Source of the DNA: Rhodopseudomonas palustris HaA2
Lineage (GTDB): Bacteria; Pseudomonadota; Alphaproteobacteria; Rhizobiales; Xanthobacteraceae
Direction: 5' to 3'
NCBI RefSeq assembly: GCF_000013365.1
Contig: NC_007778.1
Span: 62,001 to 126,000, forward strand
Length of the DNA: 64,000 nucleotides
A program made the position numbers and the translations under genes. This document shows positions 46,459 to 55,567 of this stretch, one piece after another. The number at the start of each line of letters is the position of its first letter. The stretch's first letter is position 1. The notes under the pieces were generated by a model. The model had not been told where the DNA came from. It was given only the letters and a program-made list of their open reading frames with translations, and did no database searches.

Positions 46459-47907
46459 TCACGCGCGGCGCAGCCGCCGCCAGCCGAGCAGGATGCCGCT
46501 GACCGAAATCACCAGCCCCGCCAGCGACAATACAATCACCACGATGTCCCACGCCGGCCGGTGCGCGATCAGCACCGGGAAATCGAAGCTGTGCAGCGCG
46601 TTGAACAGCCAGCGATAGACCCGGCGGCTGCGATCGCTGCGCCCGAGAATTTCGCCGGTCGACGGGTCGAGATGATACCAGGTAGCGGCGGCATCGTCGA
46701 AGCCGGCGCGCAGCACCGGCAGCACGCGCTGATGATGATGCGAGTACCAATAGGCGTCGGGCTCCTCCAGCCGCTGCCGCAGCGTCATCGTGGCGTCAGG
46801 GAGCAGCCGCGCCGCCGCGTCGAAGATCCGCTCCGGTGACAGCGTCCGCGATGCGCCGCTCGCCGGATCGGCCACGCTCTGCGATCCGTCGCGATGCGCC
46901 AGCAGCATCAGCGGCGCGCCGCCGACCCAGATGAAGCGCGCTTCGACGACGCCGGGCCGGTCGCGTGCGGGGAGTGTGGACGCGATCGTCGGCGCGTCGT
47001 GGCCGGCATAGCGCTGCAGCGCCTCGCGACTGTCGCCGCGGCGCGCGAACAGCTCAAACGGATTGACCGACAGCCAGCCCGAGGCCATCCAGGTCAGCAC
47101 CAGTACGCCGGCGACGAGGCCGGTGAGGTGATGCCACGCCATCCAGCCGCGATAGGGCGTGATCCGGCCCGACGCATAGCGCCGCCGCAATCCGGCGCGC
47201 AGCAGCCCGATCCAGATCCCGCTGATCGCGACCAGCAAACAGATCCCAGAGGTCCACATCACCACCTGTCGCCACAGCGGCGCGTCCTGGCGCAGCAAGG
47301 TGAGATAGATCCAGTGCGGAATCGCGCCGAGCCAGTTCCAGACCCGCTCGTGACGATTGGTGTCGAGCACGATCTCGCCGGTCTTCTGCGAGACGTAAAG
47401 CTCGGTGCCGGCATCGTCGCCGAGCCCGATCAGAAACAGCGGCCGCAACGGATCGAACCGCGCGGTGACGCTCCATTGGTCGCGATCGACGATGTCGAGC
47501 AGCGCCGGCGCCACAGCGGCGGGATGATGCCGCGCCACCGCCAGCGCCTGTTCGGGCGATATGTCGCCGAGCGCCCGGCCGTCGACGGCGGAGATCGCCT
47601 GCCGCCGTCTGTTCGTGCCGGCGAGTCGGTACACCGGCTCGCCGTCCTGCATCGCAAGACGGAGTTCACGCGGATAGGTCGTCAGCCCGGCCGCCGCCAT
47701 CGCCTGATCGGGGGCGAGCCGGATTTCGCTGAAGGCGAGATCCGGCAGCGCTGCCCGGCGCTCCTTAGCGTCGAATTGCGGGAACGCCACATACATCATC
47801 ACCACGCCGGAGATGAACCAGATCGCGAACAACAGACAGCACGCGATCCCGAGCCAGCGGTGGCCGAGATACAGCCACCGCTTCAGCCGCCTGGTGATGC
47901 GGCGCAT
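46459..47907 (-). CDS. PepSY-associated membrane protein
   Basis: 482 residues with at least four membrane helices: LGIACCLLFAIWFISGVVMM (about 20), one near 275, one near 315 and a C-terminal pair ending VIVLSLAGLVISVSGILLGW. PepSY-type blocks include PEQALAVARHHPAAVAPALL and ELYVSQKTGEIVLD. A HHLTGLVAGVLVLTW segment resembles the heme-ligand-like histidines of PepSY_TM proteins. It starts 2 bp after the TonB receptor stop, so it belongs to the same riboswitch-controlled unit. Members near siderophore receptors are thought to reduce metals, which is inference here. Confidence 0.85.
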   Translation of the reverse strand: MRRITRRLKRWLYLGHRWLGIACCLLFAIWFISGVVMMYVAFPQFDAKERRAALPDLAFSEIRLAPDQAMAAAGLTTYPRELRLAMQDGEPVYRLAGTNRRRQAISAVDGRALGDISPEQALAVARHHPAAVAPALLDIVDRDQWSVTARFDPLRPLFLIGLGDDAGTELYVSQKTGEIVLDTNRHERVWNWLGAIPHWIYLTLLRQDAPLWRQVVMWTSGICLLVAISGIWIGLLRAGLRRRYASGRITPYRGWMAWHHLTGLVAGVLVLTWMASGWLSVNPFELFARRGDSREALQRYAGHDAPTIASTLPARDRPGVVEARFIWVGGAPLMLLAHRDGSQSVADPASGASRTLSPERIFDAAARLLPDATMTLRQRLEEPDAYWYSHHHQRVLPVLRAGFDDAAATWYHLDPSTGEILGRSDRSRRVYRWLFNALHSFDFPVLIAHRPAWDIVVIVLSLAGLVISVSGILLGWRRLRRA

Positions 47908-47909
47908 CG

Positions 47910-50177
47910 TCAGAACTTGACGTTGTAAGACAGCTCCGCGGTGCGGGGCCGCCCCAGCAGCCATTGGTTGTCGACATAGCTCGACGTCGCATAGACCTTG
48001 TCGAAGATGTTGTAGAGCCGCAGCGATAGCGTCGAGGCGGCGTCCGGCTTCCACTGCAGACCGGCATTGACAAGCGTGTAGCCCGGCATCTCCAGCGTGT
48101 TGGCGGCGTCGGCAAAGCGCTTGCCGACCACCTGCACGCCGGCATTGGCGGACCAGCCGGCCGCAAACGCCCAGGTCAGCCACGCGTTCGAGACGTTGAG
48201 CGGCACGTTGATCGGCACGTTGCCGGCGAAGTTCACGCCCACGTCATTAACTGACTGCACGAAGTCGTCGTATTTCGCCTGCAGGAAGGTGGTGTTGGCG
48301 TCGACCCGCCAACCGTGGTCGAGCGCCAAGCCAACCGACGCTTCGATACCGCGTGACGATTGCTGCCCGACTTGGACGACCTGATCTGGATCTTCCGAAG
48401 AGCGCGCAAGCAGGTTGTTCTTGACGATGTGGTAGCCCGCCAGGGTCCACTCGCCACGCCCGCCCCAGAACGATTGCTTGACGCCGATCTCGACCTGCTT
48501 GCCGGTCGCCAGTTCGAACTTCGCATTGGCGTTGCTCGCCGTCACCAAACCGCCGACCGGATCGACCGCGGTCGAATATTGGCCGTAGAAGGCGAGGTCC
48601 TGGATCGGCGTGTACACCGCCCCGGCCCGCCACGTCGTCGAAGAATACGATCGGGTGTAATTGTTAGCCGGGTTTCGCAGATCGGTCCGCTCCACGGTCG
48701 GCTGGTCCTGCCGGATGCCGCCGATCAGCGCCAATTGCTCGGTGAGTTGCAGACGGTTCTCGGCGAACACCGCATACTGATTGGTGACGCTGGAATAGCC
48801 CGGTCGTGTCAGATCCGGGCTCGCAAACAAGCCCGGATCGAAATTGTACGGATCGACCGACGACGTTCCGCCGTAGGGCGAATTATTGGTGTGCTTGAAG
48901 TTGATGCGGTTGACGTCGAACCCGGCGACAAAGGTGTTTTCCAGTCCGAACAGATGGCCGCGCACCGTCGCATCCATGCGGTCGCCAATCTGCTGCTGGT
49001 CGTGGAAGATCTCCAGATAAGTGCTGCGGTCGACCTGGCGGGTGGTCGGGTTGAAGGCGTATTCCTCCGCGCTCTTCCAGTGCCTGCGGCTGTTCAGATA
49101 GTACAGCGCGTTGCGGACGGTGATGCTGTCGGTCACCTGCCACTCGGACTTCAACTGCGTCCAGCTGTCCTGATAGCGGATGCTGCTGTCGCCGACGTTG
49201 TAGTTCTTGAAACGCAGCGATTCGTCGAGCCGGCCATTGACCAGCGGCGTGCCGTAATACAGCGACGGGTGGCGGTCGCCATAGGCGGTGGACAGGGTCC
49301 AGGTCAGGTGGTCGGTCTGCTTCACCTTGACGGCGGCCGAGACGGCGATGTTCGAAGTCTTGTCGCGATCGACCCAACCGTCGGACATGTTGCCGGTGGC
49401 GGTGATGCGATAGGAGACATCCTTGTTGATCGGACCACCGGAGTCGACCGCGATCCGTCGCGTCAGATTGGTGTCGAGCGACACTTCGGCCTGGTTGCGC
49501 TGCACGTCGAGCGGCTGCTTGGTGATCACGTTGATGGCGCCGCCGATCGCGCCTTCGCCGTACATCACCGAGGCGGGGCCGCGTAGCACCTCGATGCGCT
49601 CGGCCGACCAGGTGTCGAACGGGAAGGTCACGGTGCCGGCGCCGACATACAGGCGGGTGCCGTCATACAGGGTCATCACCGAACCGGTGCCGCTGAAACC
49701 GCGGGTCGAGAACACCACGCCGCCATTGCCCGGCTCCGGTGTTGCCGTGATGCCTGTGGCGTTCTGAGTGACCGCGTCGAGCACATCGCGCTGGCCGCGC
49801 TCGGCGATGGTCTGTGCGGTGATGATGTCGACGGAGGCGGGGGTCTGCAGCGGCGTCAATCCGAGGCGGCTGGCGGTCGATGCCATCGTGCCGAGATTGA
49901 AGGTCGGCACGGCTGCGACGGCGGCTGACGGCGCGGCAGCAGGCGCGGCAGGCGGGCGTGACGCGGGCGCCGAGGCCCGGCGCGTCCGCGACGAGCCGGC
50001 CGCGGACGAAGCCGCGCGCGGCTTGGACGGCCGCGCGGTCTGGCCTTCGACCACGATCGGGTCGAGGCCGCGCGGCGCGGATTGGGCGTGGCCGGCAGCG
50101 GGCCACAGCAGAGCCGTCAGGGCGACGGAGGACAGCAGGCGACGGTTGCGCCCGGAAGCAGTCGGAGAGGGAGACAT
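47910..50177 (-). CDS. TonB-dependent outer membrane receptor under B12 riboswitch control
   Basis: 755 residues. The signal peptide ends at about AGHAQ (32). A Pro/Ala/Arg-rich stretch (40-95) precedes the plug: TPASVDIITAQTIAERGQRD, GVVFSTRGFSGTGSVMTLYD, RIEVLRGPASVMYGEGAIGG and AINVITKQ. The barrel ends with Phe (ELSYNVKF). By sequence it looks like the ferric-siderophore (FhuA/FhuE-like) group. The leader carries a cobalamin riboswitch, so the natural cargo may instead be cobalamin, a corrinoid or a cobalt complex. The PepSY gene is next in the operon. Confidence 0.9.
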   Translation of the reverse strand: MSPSPTASGRNRRLLSSVALTALLWPAAGHAQSAPRGLDPIVVEGQTARPSKPRAASSAAGSSRTRRASAPASRPPAAPAAAPSAAVAAVPTFNLGTMASTASRLGLTPLQTPASVDIITAQTIAERGQRDVLDAVTQNATGITATPEPGNGGVVFSTRGFSGTGSVMTLYDGTRLYVGAGTVTFPFDTWSAERIEVLRGPASVMYGEGAIGGAINVITKQPLDVQRNQAEVSLDTNLTRRIAVDSGGPINKDVSYRITATGNMSDGWVDRDKTSNIAVSAAVKVKQTDHLTWTLSTAYGDRHPSLYYGTPLVNGRLDESLRFKNYNVGDSSIRYQDSWTQLKSEWQVTDSITVRNALYYLNSRRHWKSAEEYAFNPTTRQVDRSTYLEIFHDQQQIGDRMDATVRGHLFGLENTFVAGFDVNRINFKHTNNSPYGGTSSVDPYNFDPGLFASPDLTRPGYSSVTNQYAVFAENRLQLTEQLALIGGIRQDQPTVERTDLRNPANNYTRSYSSTTWRAGAVYTPIQDLAFYGQYSTAVDPVGGLVTASNANAKFELATGKQVEIGVKQSFWGGRGEWTLAGYHIVKNNLLARSSEDPDQVVQVGQQSSRGIEASVGLALDHGWRVDANTTFLQAKYDDFVQSVNDVGVNFAGNVPINVPLNVSNAWLTWAFAAGWSANAGVQVVGKRFADAANTLEMPGYTLVNAGLQWKPDAASTLSLRLYNIFDKVYATSSYVDNQWLLGRPRTAELSYNVKF

Positions 50178-50296
50178 CGAGGGACTCGCGGTTAACGTGG
50201 CACGTCACCGCAAGCCAAGGCCTTGCCGCAGCCGGACGGCCGCAGTTCGACACTCACCAGGACACCCCGCCCGATGCGCTCGCGTGTGACCACGAA

Positions 50297-50467
50297 CGAC
50301 GGCAGGTCTCCTGGCTCGCGGGTCCGTGCCTTTCGCCGCCTTCCCAGGCACGAGGCCCAGTGGCGTGTGGCGAAAGGCTCGCCGCTCACAGTTGCGGGGG
50401 CAGCCGCGGAATCGGATCGCGCGCGACCCTCACCGCATTCCCTATTGATCCCTTGCGGGAACCGTCG
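50297..50467 (-). ncRNA. Cobalamin (B12) riboswitch
   Basis: On the minus strand the aptamer runs 5' to 3': GGTTCCCGCAAGGGATC, AATAGGGAATGCGGTGAGGG, GATTCCGCGGCTGCCCCCGC, AACTGTGAGCGG, CCACTGGG, CTGGGAAGGCG and the B12 box AGCCAGGAGACCTGCC (50316-50301). CGACGG at the 5' end and CCGTCG at the 3' end can pair as P1. All landmark elements of the class are in order. The TonB receptor ATG at 50177 is 120 bp further, enough for an expression platform. B12 binding would lower expression. Confidence 0.95.
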
Positions 50468-50473
50468 GGCGCG

Positions 50474-50503
50474 ACCGTACTGGAGCTCTCCGAATGCTGT
50501 CAA
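50474..50503 (-). promoter_or_regulatory. Candidate sigma-70 promoter for the riboswitch transcript
   Basis: On the minus strand TTGACA (50503-50498), 18 bp and TACGGT (50479-50474), ending a few bases before the aptamer 5' end at about 50467. The -35 is perfect; the -10 matches three of six. Placement relative to the aptamer supports it. Confidence 0.55.
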
Positions 50504-50612
50504 CGAACCCGCCCGTTGTTTTCCCGTCCGCTAGTCCGACCGGGCTCGGAGGTCCGCCGACCGCGTCGCGGGATGGCGGGACCCTGACTGCGAGACGAGA
50601 AGTTCCGTATAC

Positions 50613-50645
50613 GCAACGTTATAACATTACATATACTGTCCGCAA
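50613..50645 (-). promoter_or_regulatory. Zur-like palindrome overlapping a candidate promoter
   Basis: The imperfect palindrome GCAACGTTATAACATTAC (50613-50630) resembles the TGTTATA/TATAACA core of Zur operators. On the minus strand it overlaps TATAAC (50623-50618), which with TTGCGG (50645-50640) at 16 bp spacing could be a promoter reading toward the receptor. The region is markedly A+T rich compared with its surroundings. The assignment to Zur is by eye. Confidence 0.4.
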
Positions 50646-50814
50646 GCCTTCCCGTCTGAGATTGGCCGGTTCGTTTCGACCGCCAAGCTTCGGACACGTG
50701 GACGGTAATACGAGACTGCTGACCGTCCGGGCCCGCCATGCGAAACGGCGCGCCGGCCTCAGTCCGCGCAACCCCCGGACGCAGCTGATGAAAACAACAA
50801 ATCCCCGATCGTCA
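50646..50814. other. Intergenic remainder between receptor leader and typA
   Basis: No gene is supported. Frames that cross it have no plausible product. The stretch precedes a promoter-like and terminator-like pair. Together with the flanking elements the whole 50178-51014 interval is regulatory. Confidence 0.4.
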
Positions 50815-50842
50815 TTGTTTTTTCGCGATTTTTGGTTATATT
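50815..50842 (+). promoter_or_regulatory. Candidate promoter upstream of typA or a short RNA
   Basis: TTGTTT (50815-50820), 16 bp, TATATT (50837-50842) on the plus strand in an A+T-rich block. A transcript would begin near 50849 and meet the intrinsic terminator at 50863-50894. Confidence 0.45.
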
Positions 50843-50862
50843 GCGTCGCAACGCGTGCAAGT

Positions 50863-50894
50863 GCCCGGCCCTCATTCGGCCGGGCCTGTTTTTT
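50863..50894 (+). terminator. Intrinsic terminator/attenuator upstream of typA
   Basis: GCCCGGCC (50863-50870), a 7-nt loop and GGCCGGGC (50878-50885) form a perfect 8-bp stem, followed by CTGTTTTTT. It lies 120 bp before the typA ATG in the same orientation. No plus-strand gene ends just before it, so it either ends a very short RNA or attenuates typA. Confidence 0.8.
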
Positions 50895-51014
50895 GGAATT
50901 GCCCCGCGCGTTTCAGGCACAGGCAGATTGCGGCGCGCCATGAAGGCGCCCTCCGTGGCTTGTCTGCGATCGCGCTGAACCGGCACCCGGCCCGCAGGAC
51001 CCGACAGAGAACCC

Positions 51015-52838
51015 ATGACCCTTCGTAACATCGCCATTATCGCACACGTCGACCACGGCAAGACCACCCTCGTCGACAAGCTGCTGCAGCAGTCCGGCAC
51101 CTATCGCGACAACCAGCGCCAGGTCGAACGGGCGATGGACTCCAACGATCTCGAGCGCGAGCGCGGCATCACCATTCTGGCCAAGTGCACCTCGGTGGTG
51201 TGGGACGACACGCACATCAATATCGTCGACACCCCCGGCCACGCCGATTTCGGCGGCGAGGTCGAACGCATCCTGTCGATGGTCGACGGCGTGATCGTGC
51301 TGGTCGACGCCGCCGAAGGCCCGATGCCGCAGACCAAATTCGTGGTCGGCAAGGCGCTGAAGCTCGGCCTCAAGCCGATCGTCGCGATCAACAAGGTCGA
51401 CCGCTCCGACGCCCGCGTCACCGAAGTCGTCAACGAAGTCTTCGACCTGTTCGCCGCACTGGACGCCACCGACGATCAGCTCGACTTCCCGATCCTGTAC
51501 GGCTCGGGCAAGAACGGCTGGATGTCGGACAAGCCCGACGGCAGCCACGAGGACGGCATGCGGCCGCTGTTCGAACTCGTGCTCAAGCACGTCCCGCCGC
51601 CGGCGGTGGAAGAAGGCCCGTTCCGTCTGCTCGGCACCATCCTCGAAGCCAACCCCTATCTCGGCCGCATCATCACCGGCCGGATCGCGTCGGGCTCGGT
51701 CAAGCCGAACCAGAGCGTCAAGGTGCTGTCGCGTGACGGCAAGCTGGTCGAGACCGGCCGCATCACCAAGATCCTCGCTTTCCGCGGCCTCGAGCGCGTG
51801 CCGCTCGACATCGCCGAAGCCGGCGACATCGTCGCCATCGCGGGCCTCACCAAGGGCACCGTCGCCGACACCTTCTGCGACCCGTCGGTCGACACCCCGA
51901 TCCAGGCCCAGCCGATCGATCCGCCGACCGTGTCGATGTCGTTCATCGTCAACAACTCGCCGCTCGCCGGCACCGAAGGCGACAAGGTCACCAGCCGCCT
52001 GATCCGCGACCGCCTGCTGCGCGAAGCCGAAGGCAACGTCGCGCTGCGCGTCGTCGAGGCCGCCGACAAGGACGCGATGGAAGTGTCGGGCCGCGGCGAA
52101 TTGCAGCTCGCGATCCTGATCGAGAACATGCGCCGCGAGGGTTTCGAACTCAGCGTGTCGCGTCCGCGCGTCGTCCTGACCCGCGACGAAGACGGCCAAT
52201 TGCTAGAGCCGATCGAGGAAGTCGTGGTCGACGTCGACGAGGAATTCTCCGGCGTCGTCGTGCAGAAGATGAGCGAGCGCAAGGCCGAGATGATCGAGAT
52301 GCGCCCGTCCGGCGGCAATCGTCTGCGGCTGGTGTTCTACGCGCCGACCCGCGGCCTGATCGGCTATCAGGGCGAACTGATGACCGACACCAAGGGCACG
52401 GCGATCATGAACCGGCTGTTCCACAACTACCTGCCGTATCGCGGCGAGATCCAGGGCCGCCGCAACGGCGTGCTGATCTCCAACGATCAGGGCGAGGCGG
52501 TCGCCTACGCGATGTTCAAGCTGGAAGACCGCGGCCCGATGATGATCGAGCCCGGCTGGAAGGTCTACAAGGGCATGATCGTCGGCGAGCACACCCGCGA
52601 CAACGATCTCGAGATCAACGTGCTCAAGGGCAAGCAGCTCACCAACATCCGCACCACCTCGAAGGACGAGGCGGTCCGCCTCACCCCGCCGATCCGGATG
52701 ACGCTGGAAAAGGCGCTGGCCTATATCGAGGAAGACGAGCTGGTCGAGATCACGCCGAAATCGATCCGCCTGCGCAAGCGCCATCTCGACGCCAACGAGC
52801 GCAAGCGCGCCGAGAAGTCGAAGCAGGCGGTCGCCTGA
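51015..52838 (+). CDS. typA: Ribosome-associated GTPase TypA/BipA
   Basis: 607-residue translational GTPase related to EF-G and LepA. G1 is [15 protein letters not shown]2 region RERGITI, G3 [13 protein letters not shown]4 INKVD. It is known to aid 50S assembly and stress or cold adaptation. Domains V and the C-terminal domain follow ([20 protein letters not shown] and [11 protein letters not shown]). ATG 51015 is the standard start. A terminator-like hairpin precedes the gene and another follows it. Confidence 0.97.
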   Translation: MTLRNIAIIAHVDHGKTTLVDKLLQQSGTYRDNQRQVERAMDSNDLERERGITILAKCTSVVWDDTHINIVDTPGHADFGGEVERILSMVDGVIVLVDAAEGPMPQTKFVVGKALKLGLKPIVAINKVDRSDARVTEVVNEVFDLFAALDATDDQLDFPILYGSGKNGWMSDKPDGSHEDGMRPLFELVLKHVPPPAVEEGPFRLLGTILEANPYLGRIITGRIASGSVKPNQSVKVLSRDGKLVETGRITKILAFRGLERVPLDIAEAGDIVAIAGLTKGTVADTFCDPSVDTPIQAQPIDPPTVSMSFIVNNSPLAGTEGDKVTSRLIRDRLLREAEGNVALRVVEAADKDAMEVSGRGELQLAILIENMRREGFELSVSRPRVVLTRDEDGQLLEPIEEVVVDVDEEFSGVVVQKMSERKAEMIEMRPSGGNRLRLVFYAPTRGLIGYQGELMTDTKGTAIMNRLFHNYLPYRGEIQGRRNGVLISNDQGEAVAYAMFKLEDRGPMMIEPGWKVYKGMIVGEHTRDNDLEINVLKGKQLTNIRTTSKDEAVRLTPPIRMTLEKALAYIEEDELVEITPKSIRLRKRHLDANERKRAEKSKQAVA

Positions 52839-52865
52839 TCCACCACTGGATCGTCCTGAATTGCA

Positions 52866-52899
52866 CAATGCCCAGCCTCGCGCCGGGCATTGTCGTTTC
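52866..52899 (+). terminator. Probable terminator of typA
   Basis: CAATGCCCAGC, loop CTCGC and GCCGGGCATTG form an 11-bp stem with one mismatch, beginning 28 bp after the typA stop. The trailing TCGTTTCG is a weak U-tract. Confidence 0.6.
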
Positions 52900-52967
52900 G
52901 GGCACGCTCTGTCACATCCAATCGTGACATCGTAGCGCCGTCATCGGCGTGGTAAGAGCGCTGAACC

Positions 52968-54236
52968 ATGTCTCAGCAACGCTTCCCCTCCTCCGTCGAT
53001 ATCGCCATCATCGGCGCGGGCGCGGCCGGCCTCGGCGCCGCCCGAACGCTGGAGAATTCCGGCCTGTCGGTGATCGTGCTGGAGGCGCGCGACCGGGTGG
53101 GCGGCCGCGCCTTTACAAGGATGGTGACGCCCGAGATCGCCTTCGACGTCGGCTGCGGCTGGCTGCATTCGGCCGACGAGAACTGCTTCGTCGGCATCGC
53201 CGGGCAACTCGGCATCGCGATCGACACTACCCACCCGCCGTGGAGCGAGCGAAGCTTCGGCGACGTGTTTCCGCCACGCCAGCGCGCCGCCTTCGGCAAG
53301 GCGCTCGACGCCTTCTACGAGCGCGTCTGGCGCGCCGCCAAGCGCAAGACCGATGCGGCCGCCGCAACCCTGCTCGAGCCCGGCAACCGCTGGAATCCGA
53401 TGATCGACGCGGTGTCGACCTACGTCAACGGCGCCGAACTCGACCGCATCTCGATCCACGACGTCGAGGCCTATCGCGACACCGGGGTCAACTGGCGGAT
53501 TCGCGCCGGCTACGGCGCGCTGATCGCCGCCTATGGCGCGCCGTGTCCGGTGGCGCTGAATTGCCCGGTCAGCGTGGTCGATCACTCCGGCCTGCAACTG
53601 AAGATCGAAACATCGCAAGGCCCGCTCACCGCGGACAAAGTGATTATCACCGTGCCGACCAACCTGATCGCCGACGGGGCGATCCGGTTTGTGCCCGAGC
53701 TTCCCGACAAGGTCGAAGCCGCGCGCGGATTGCCGCTCGGCGCCGACGACAAGGTGATGCTGAAGCTGTCCGACCCGAACGGCTTTCCCGCAGACGGCAA
53801 TCTGCGCGGCGCCACGATGCGGGCGGCGATGGGGAGCTATCATCTGCGGCCGTTCGGCCTGGACTGCATCGAAGGATTCTTCGGCGGTCGCTTCGCGCGT
53901 GAGCTGGAAGACGCCGGCGACGGCGCGTTCGCGGCACAGAGCATCGACGAGATCGCCGACCTGCTCGGCAACGACATTCGCCGCAAGCTCACGCCGCTGG
54001 CGGAATCGCGCTGGTCGCGCGACCCGTTCACGCGCGGCTCCTACTCGCACGCCTTGCCCGGCCACGCCGGCGCCCGCGCCATCCTGGCCGCGCCGGTCGA
54101 CGACCGCCTGTTCTTCGCCGGTGAAGCCACCTCCCCGCACTTCTTCTCCACCGCCCACGGCGCAAGAGATAGTGGCGAGCGGGCCGCCAGAGAGGTGATG
54201 GCGCGACGCGTAGTAGCGGTGGCGAAGCTTGTGTGA
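52968..54236 (+). CDS. Flavin-containing amine oxidase family protein
   Basis: 422 residues. FAD-binding motif DIAIIGAGAAGLGAARTLEN, then VLEARDRVGGRAFT and DVGCGWLHSADENC. The C-terminal block DDRLFFAGEATSPHFFSTAH with GARDSGERAAREVM is the amine-oxidase FAD signature. The family oxidises amines or polyamines, or acts in carotenoid-like chemistry; the substrate is unknown. ATG 52968 is the natural start, 129 bp after typA. No operon partner is obvious. Confidence 0.87.
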   Translation: MSQQRFPSSVDIAIIGAGAAGLGAARTLENSGLSVIVLEARDRVGGRAFTRMVTPEIAFDVGCGWLHSADENCFVGIAGQLGIAIDTTHPPWSERSFGDVFPPRQRAAFGKALDAFYERVWRAAKRKTDAAAATLLEPGNRWNPMIDAVSTYVNGAELDRISIHDVEAYRDTGVNWRIRAGYGALIAAYGAPCPVALNCPVSVVDHSGLQLKIETSQGPLTADKVIITVPTNLIADGAIRFVPELPDKVEAARGLPLGADDKVMLKLSDPNGFPADGNLRGATMRAAMGSYHLRPFGLDCIEGFFGGRFARELEDAGDGAFAAQSIDEIADLLGNDIRRKLTPLAESRWSRDPFTRGSYSHALPGHAGARAILAAPVDDRLFFAGEATSPHFFSTAHGARDSGERAAREVMARRVVAVAKLV

Positions 54237-54410
54237 TCGCCCGGGGATCCGTTCAGCGCTGCGGTGCAGAAGGGATCGCCATCGCCGCTTCCGCCCACCC
54301 TGTCCGATTCCGGCACAATCCTGTCCGCGGTGATGCAGAAAATCCACATGTTAACCGATAATTAACGTTGGACCTTGATGCCGCGCCCGCGACTTGCTTT
54401 GATCAGTCGC

Positions 54411-54920
54411 ATGAGCACAACGCTGATCGAGGTTCGGCCGGCCAGGGCTGCGGATGCTTCCGCGGTCGCCGGCACCCATGACGAAGCCTGGCGGTCTGCC
54501 TATCAGGGCATCATCCCCGGTGCCGAGCTGGAAAAGCTGATCAACCGTCGCGGCCCGAACTGGTGGGACTCGGCGATCCGCAAAGGCAGCCGGGTCAGCG
54601 TTCTGTGCTTCGGTGACAAGGTCGCCGGCTACGCCAATTACGGCCGCAACCGCGCCCGCAGCCTGCATTTCGACGGCGAAATCTACGAGCTGTATCTGCG
54701 CCCCGAGTTCCAGGGGCTCGGCTTCGGCCGGCGGCTGTTCGCTGCGGCGCGTCGTGATCTGGCGCAAAGCGGCCTGAAAAGCATGGTGATCTGGGCGCTG
54801 TCGGACAACGAGGCGGCGACCGAGTTCTATCGTGCGCTCGGCGGCCGGATGGTGGCGCGGTCCTCGGAACGGTTCGGCCCGAAGTCGCTCGACAAGGTCG
54901 CCTTCGCCTGGAGCAACTGA
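54411..54920 (+). CDS. GNAT-family N-acetyltransferase
   Basis: 169 residues. The GNAT fold shows IEVRPARAADASAVAGTHDE at the N-terminus, then YELYLRPEFQGLGFGRRLFA (Q-x-x-G-x-G acetyl-CoA motif) and SDNEAATEFYRALGGRMV. The acceptor is unknown. ATG 54411 (MSTTLIEVRP) is preferred over TTG 54375. ppa follows after 75 bp. Confidence 0.88.
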   Translation: MSTTLIEVRPARAADASAVAGTHDEAWRSAYQGIIPGAELEKLINRRGPNWWDSAIRKGSRVSVLCFGDKVAGYANYGRNRARSLHFDGEIYELYLRPEFQGLGFGRRLFAAARRDLAQSGLKSMVIWALSDNEAATEFYRALGGRMVARSSERFGPKSLDKVAFAWSN

Positions 54921-54995
54921 CGTTTTTGCGCTGGCGAACGGCGCAGGCTCGGGCTATTCGGGACGTCCCCGTCATTCTTTACCCCGGAGTTCTCG

Positions 54996-55532
54996 ATGCG
55001 CATTGACGCAATTCCCGTCGGCATCAACCCACCCCACGATGTCAACGTGATCATCGAGGTTCCGGTCGGCGGCGAGCCGATCAAATACGAGATGGACAAG
55101 GACGCCGGCACGCTGGTGGTCGATCGGTTTCTTTATACCGCCATGCGCTATCCCGGGAATTACGGCTTCATTCCGCATACGCTGTCCGACGACGGCGACC
55201 CCTGCGACGTGCTGGTCGCCAACACCCGCGGCATCGTGCCGGGCGCGATGATGAGCGTGCGGCCGGTCGGCGTGCTGTTCATGAGCGACGAGGCCGGCCA
55301 CGACGAGAAGATCATCGCGGTGCCGTCGTCGAAGCTGACTCAGCGCTACGACCGCATCAAGACCTATTCCGACCTGCCCGAAATCACGCTGCAGCAGATC
55401 CAGCACTTCTTCGAGCACTACAAGGATCTCGAACCCGGCAAATGGGTGAAGATCCTGCGCTGGGGGGGCGCCGAGGATGCGCACAAGCTGATCGTCGAAG
55501 GCATCGAGCGGGCCAAGGCCGCAAAGAAATAA
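54996..55532 (+). CDS. ppa: Inorganic pyrophosphatase (family I)
   Basis: 178-residue soluble family I pyrophosphatase, which hydrolyses PPi to phosphate and drives biosynthetic reactions. The signature [20 protein letters not shown] carries catalytic aspartates. [19 protein letters not shown] and [12 protein letters not shown] complete the site. Length and ATG 54996 agree with bacterial Ppa. An M20 peptidase gene follows after 35 bp. Confidence 0.97.
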   Translation: MRIDAIPVGINPPHDVNVIIEVPVGGEPIKYEMDKDAGTLVVDRFLYTAMRYPGNYGFIPHTLSDDGDPCDVLVANTRGIVPGAMMSVRPVGVLFMSDEAGHDEKIIAVPSSKLTQRYDRIKTYSDLPEITLQQIQHFFEHYKDLEPGKWVKILRWGGAEDAHKLIVEGIERAKAAKK

Positions 55533-55567
55533 GCCGCGGCTGGCCCGCGGCCTCAAAGGGGACTGCG

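Noticed and set aside
50494-50943. 149-codon plus-strand frame upstream of typA
   Set aside because: It crosses promoter and terminator elements, has no Shine-Dalgarno and no recognisable content.
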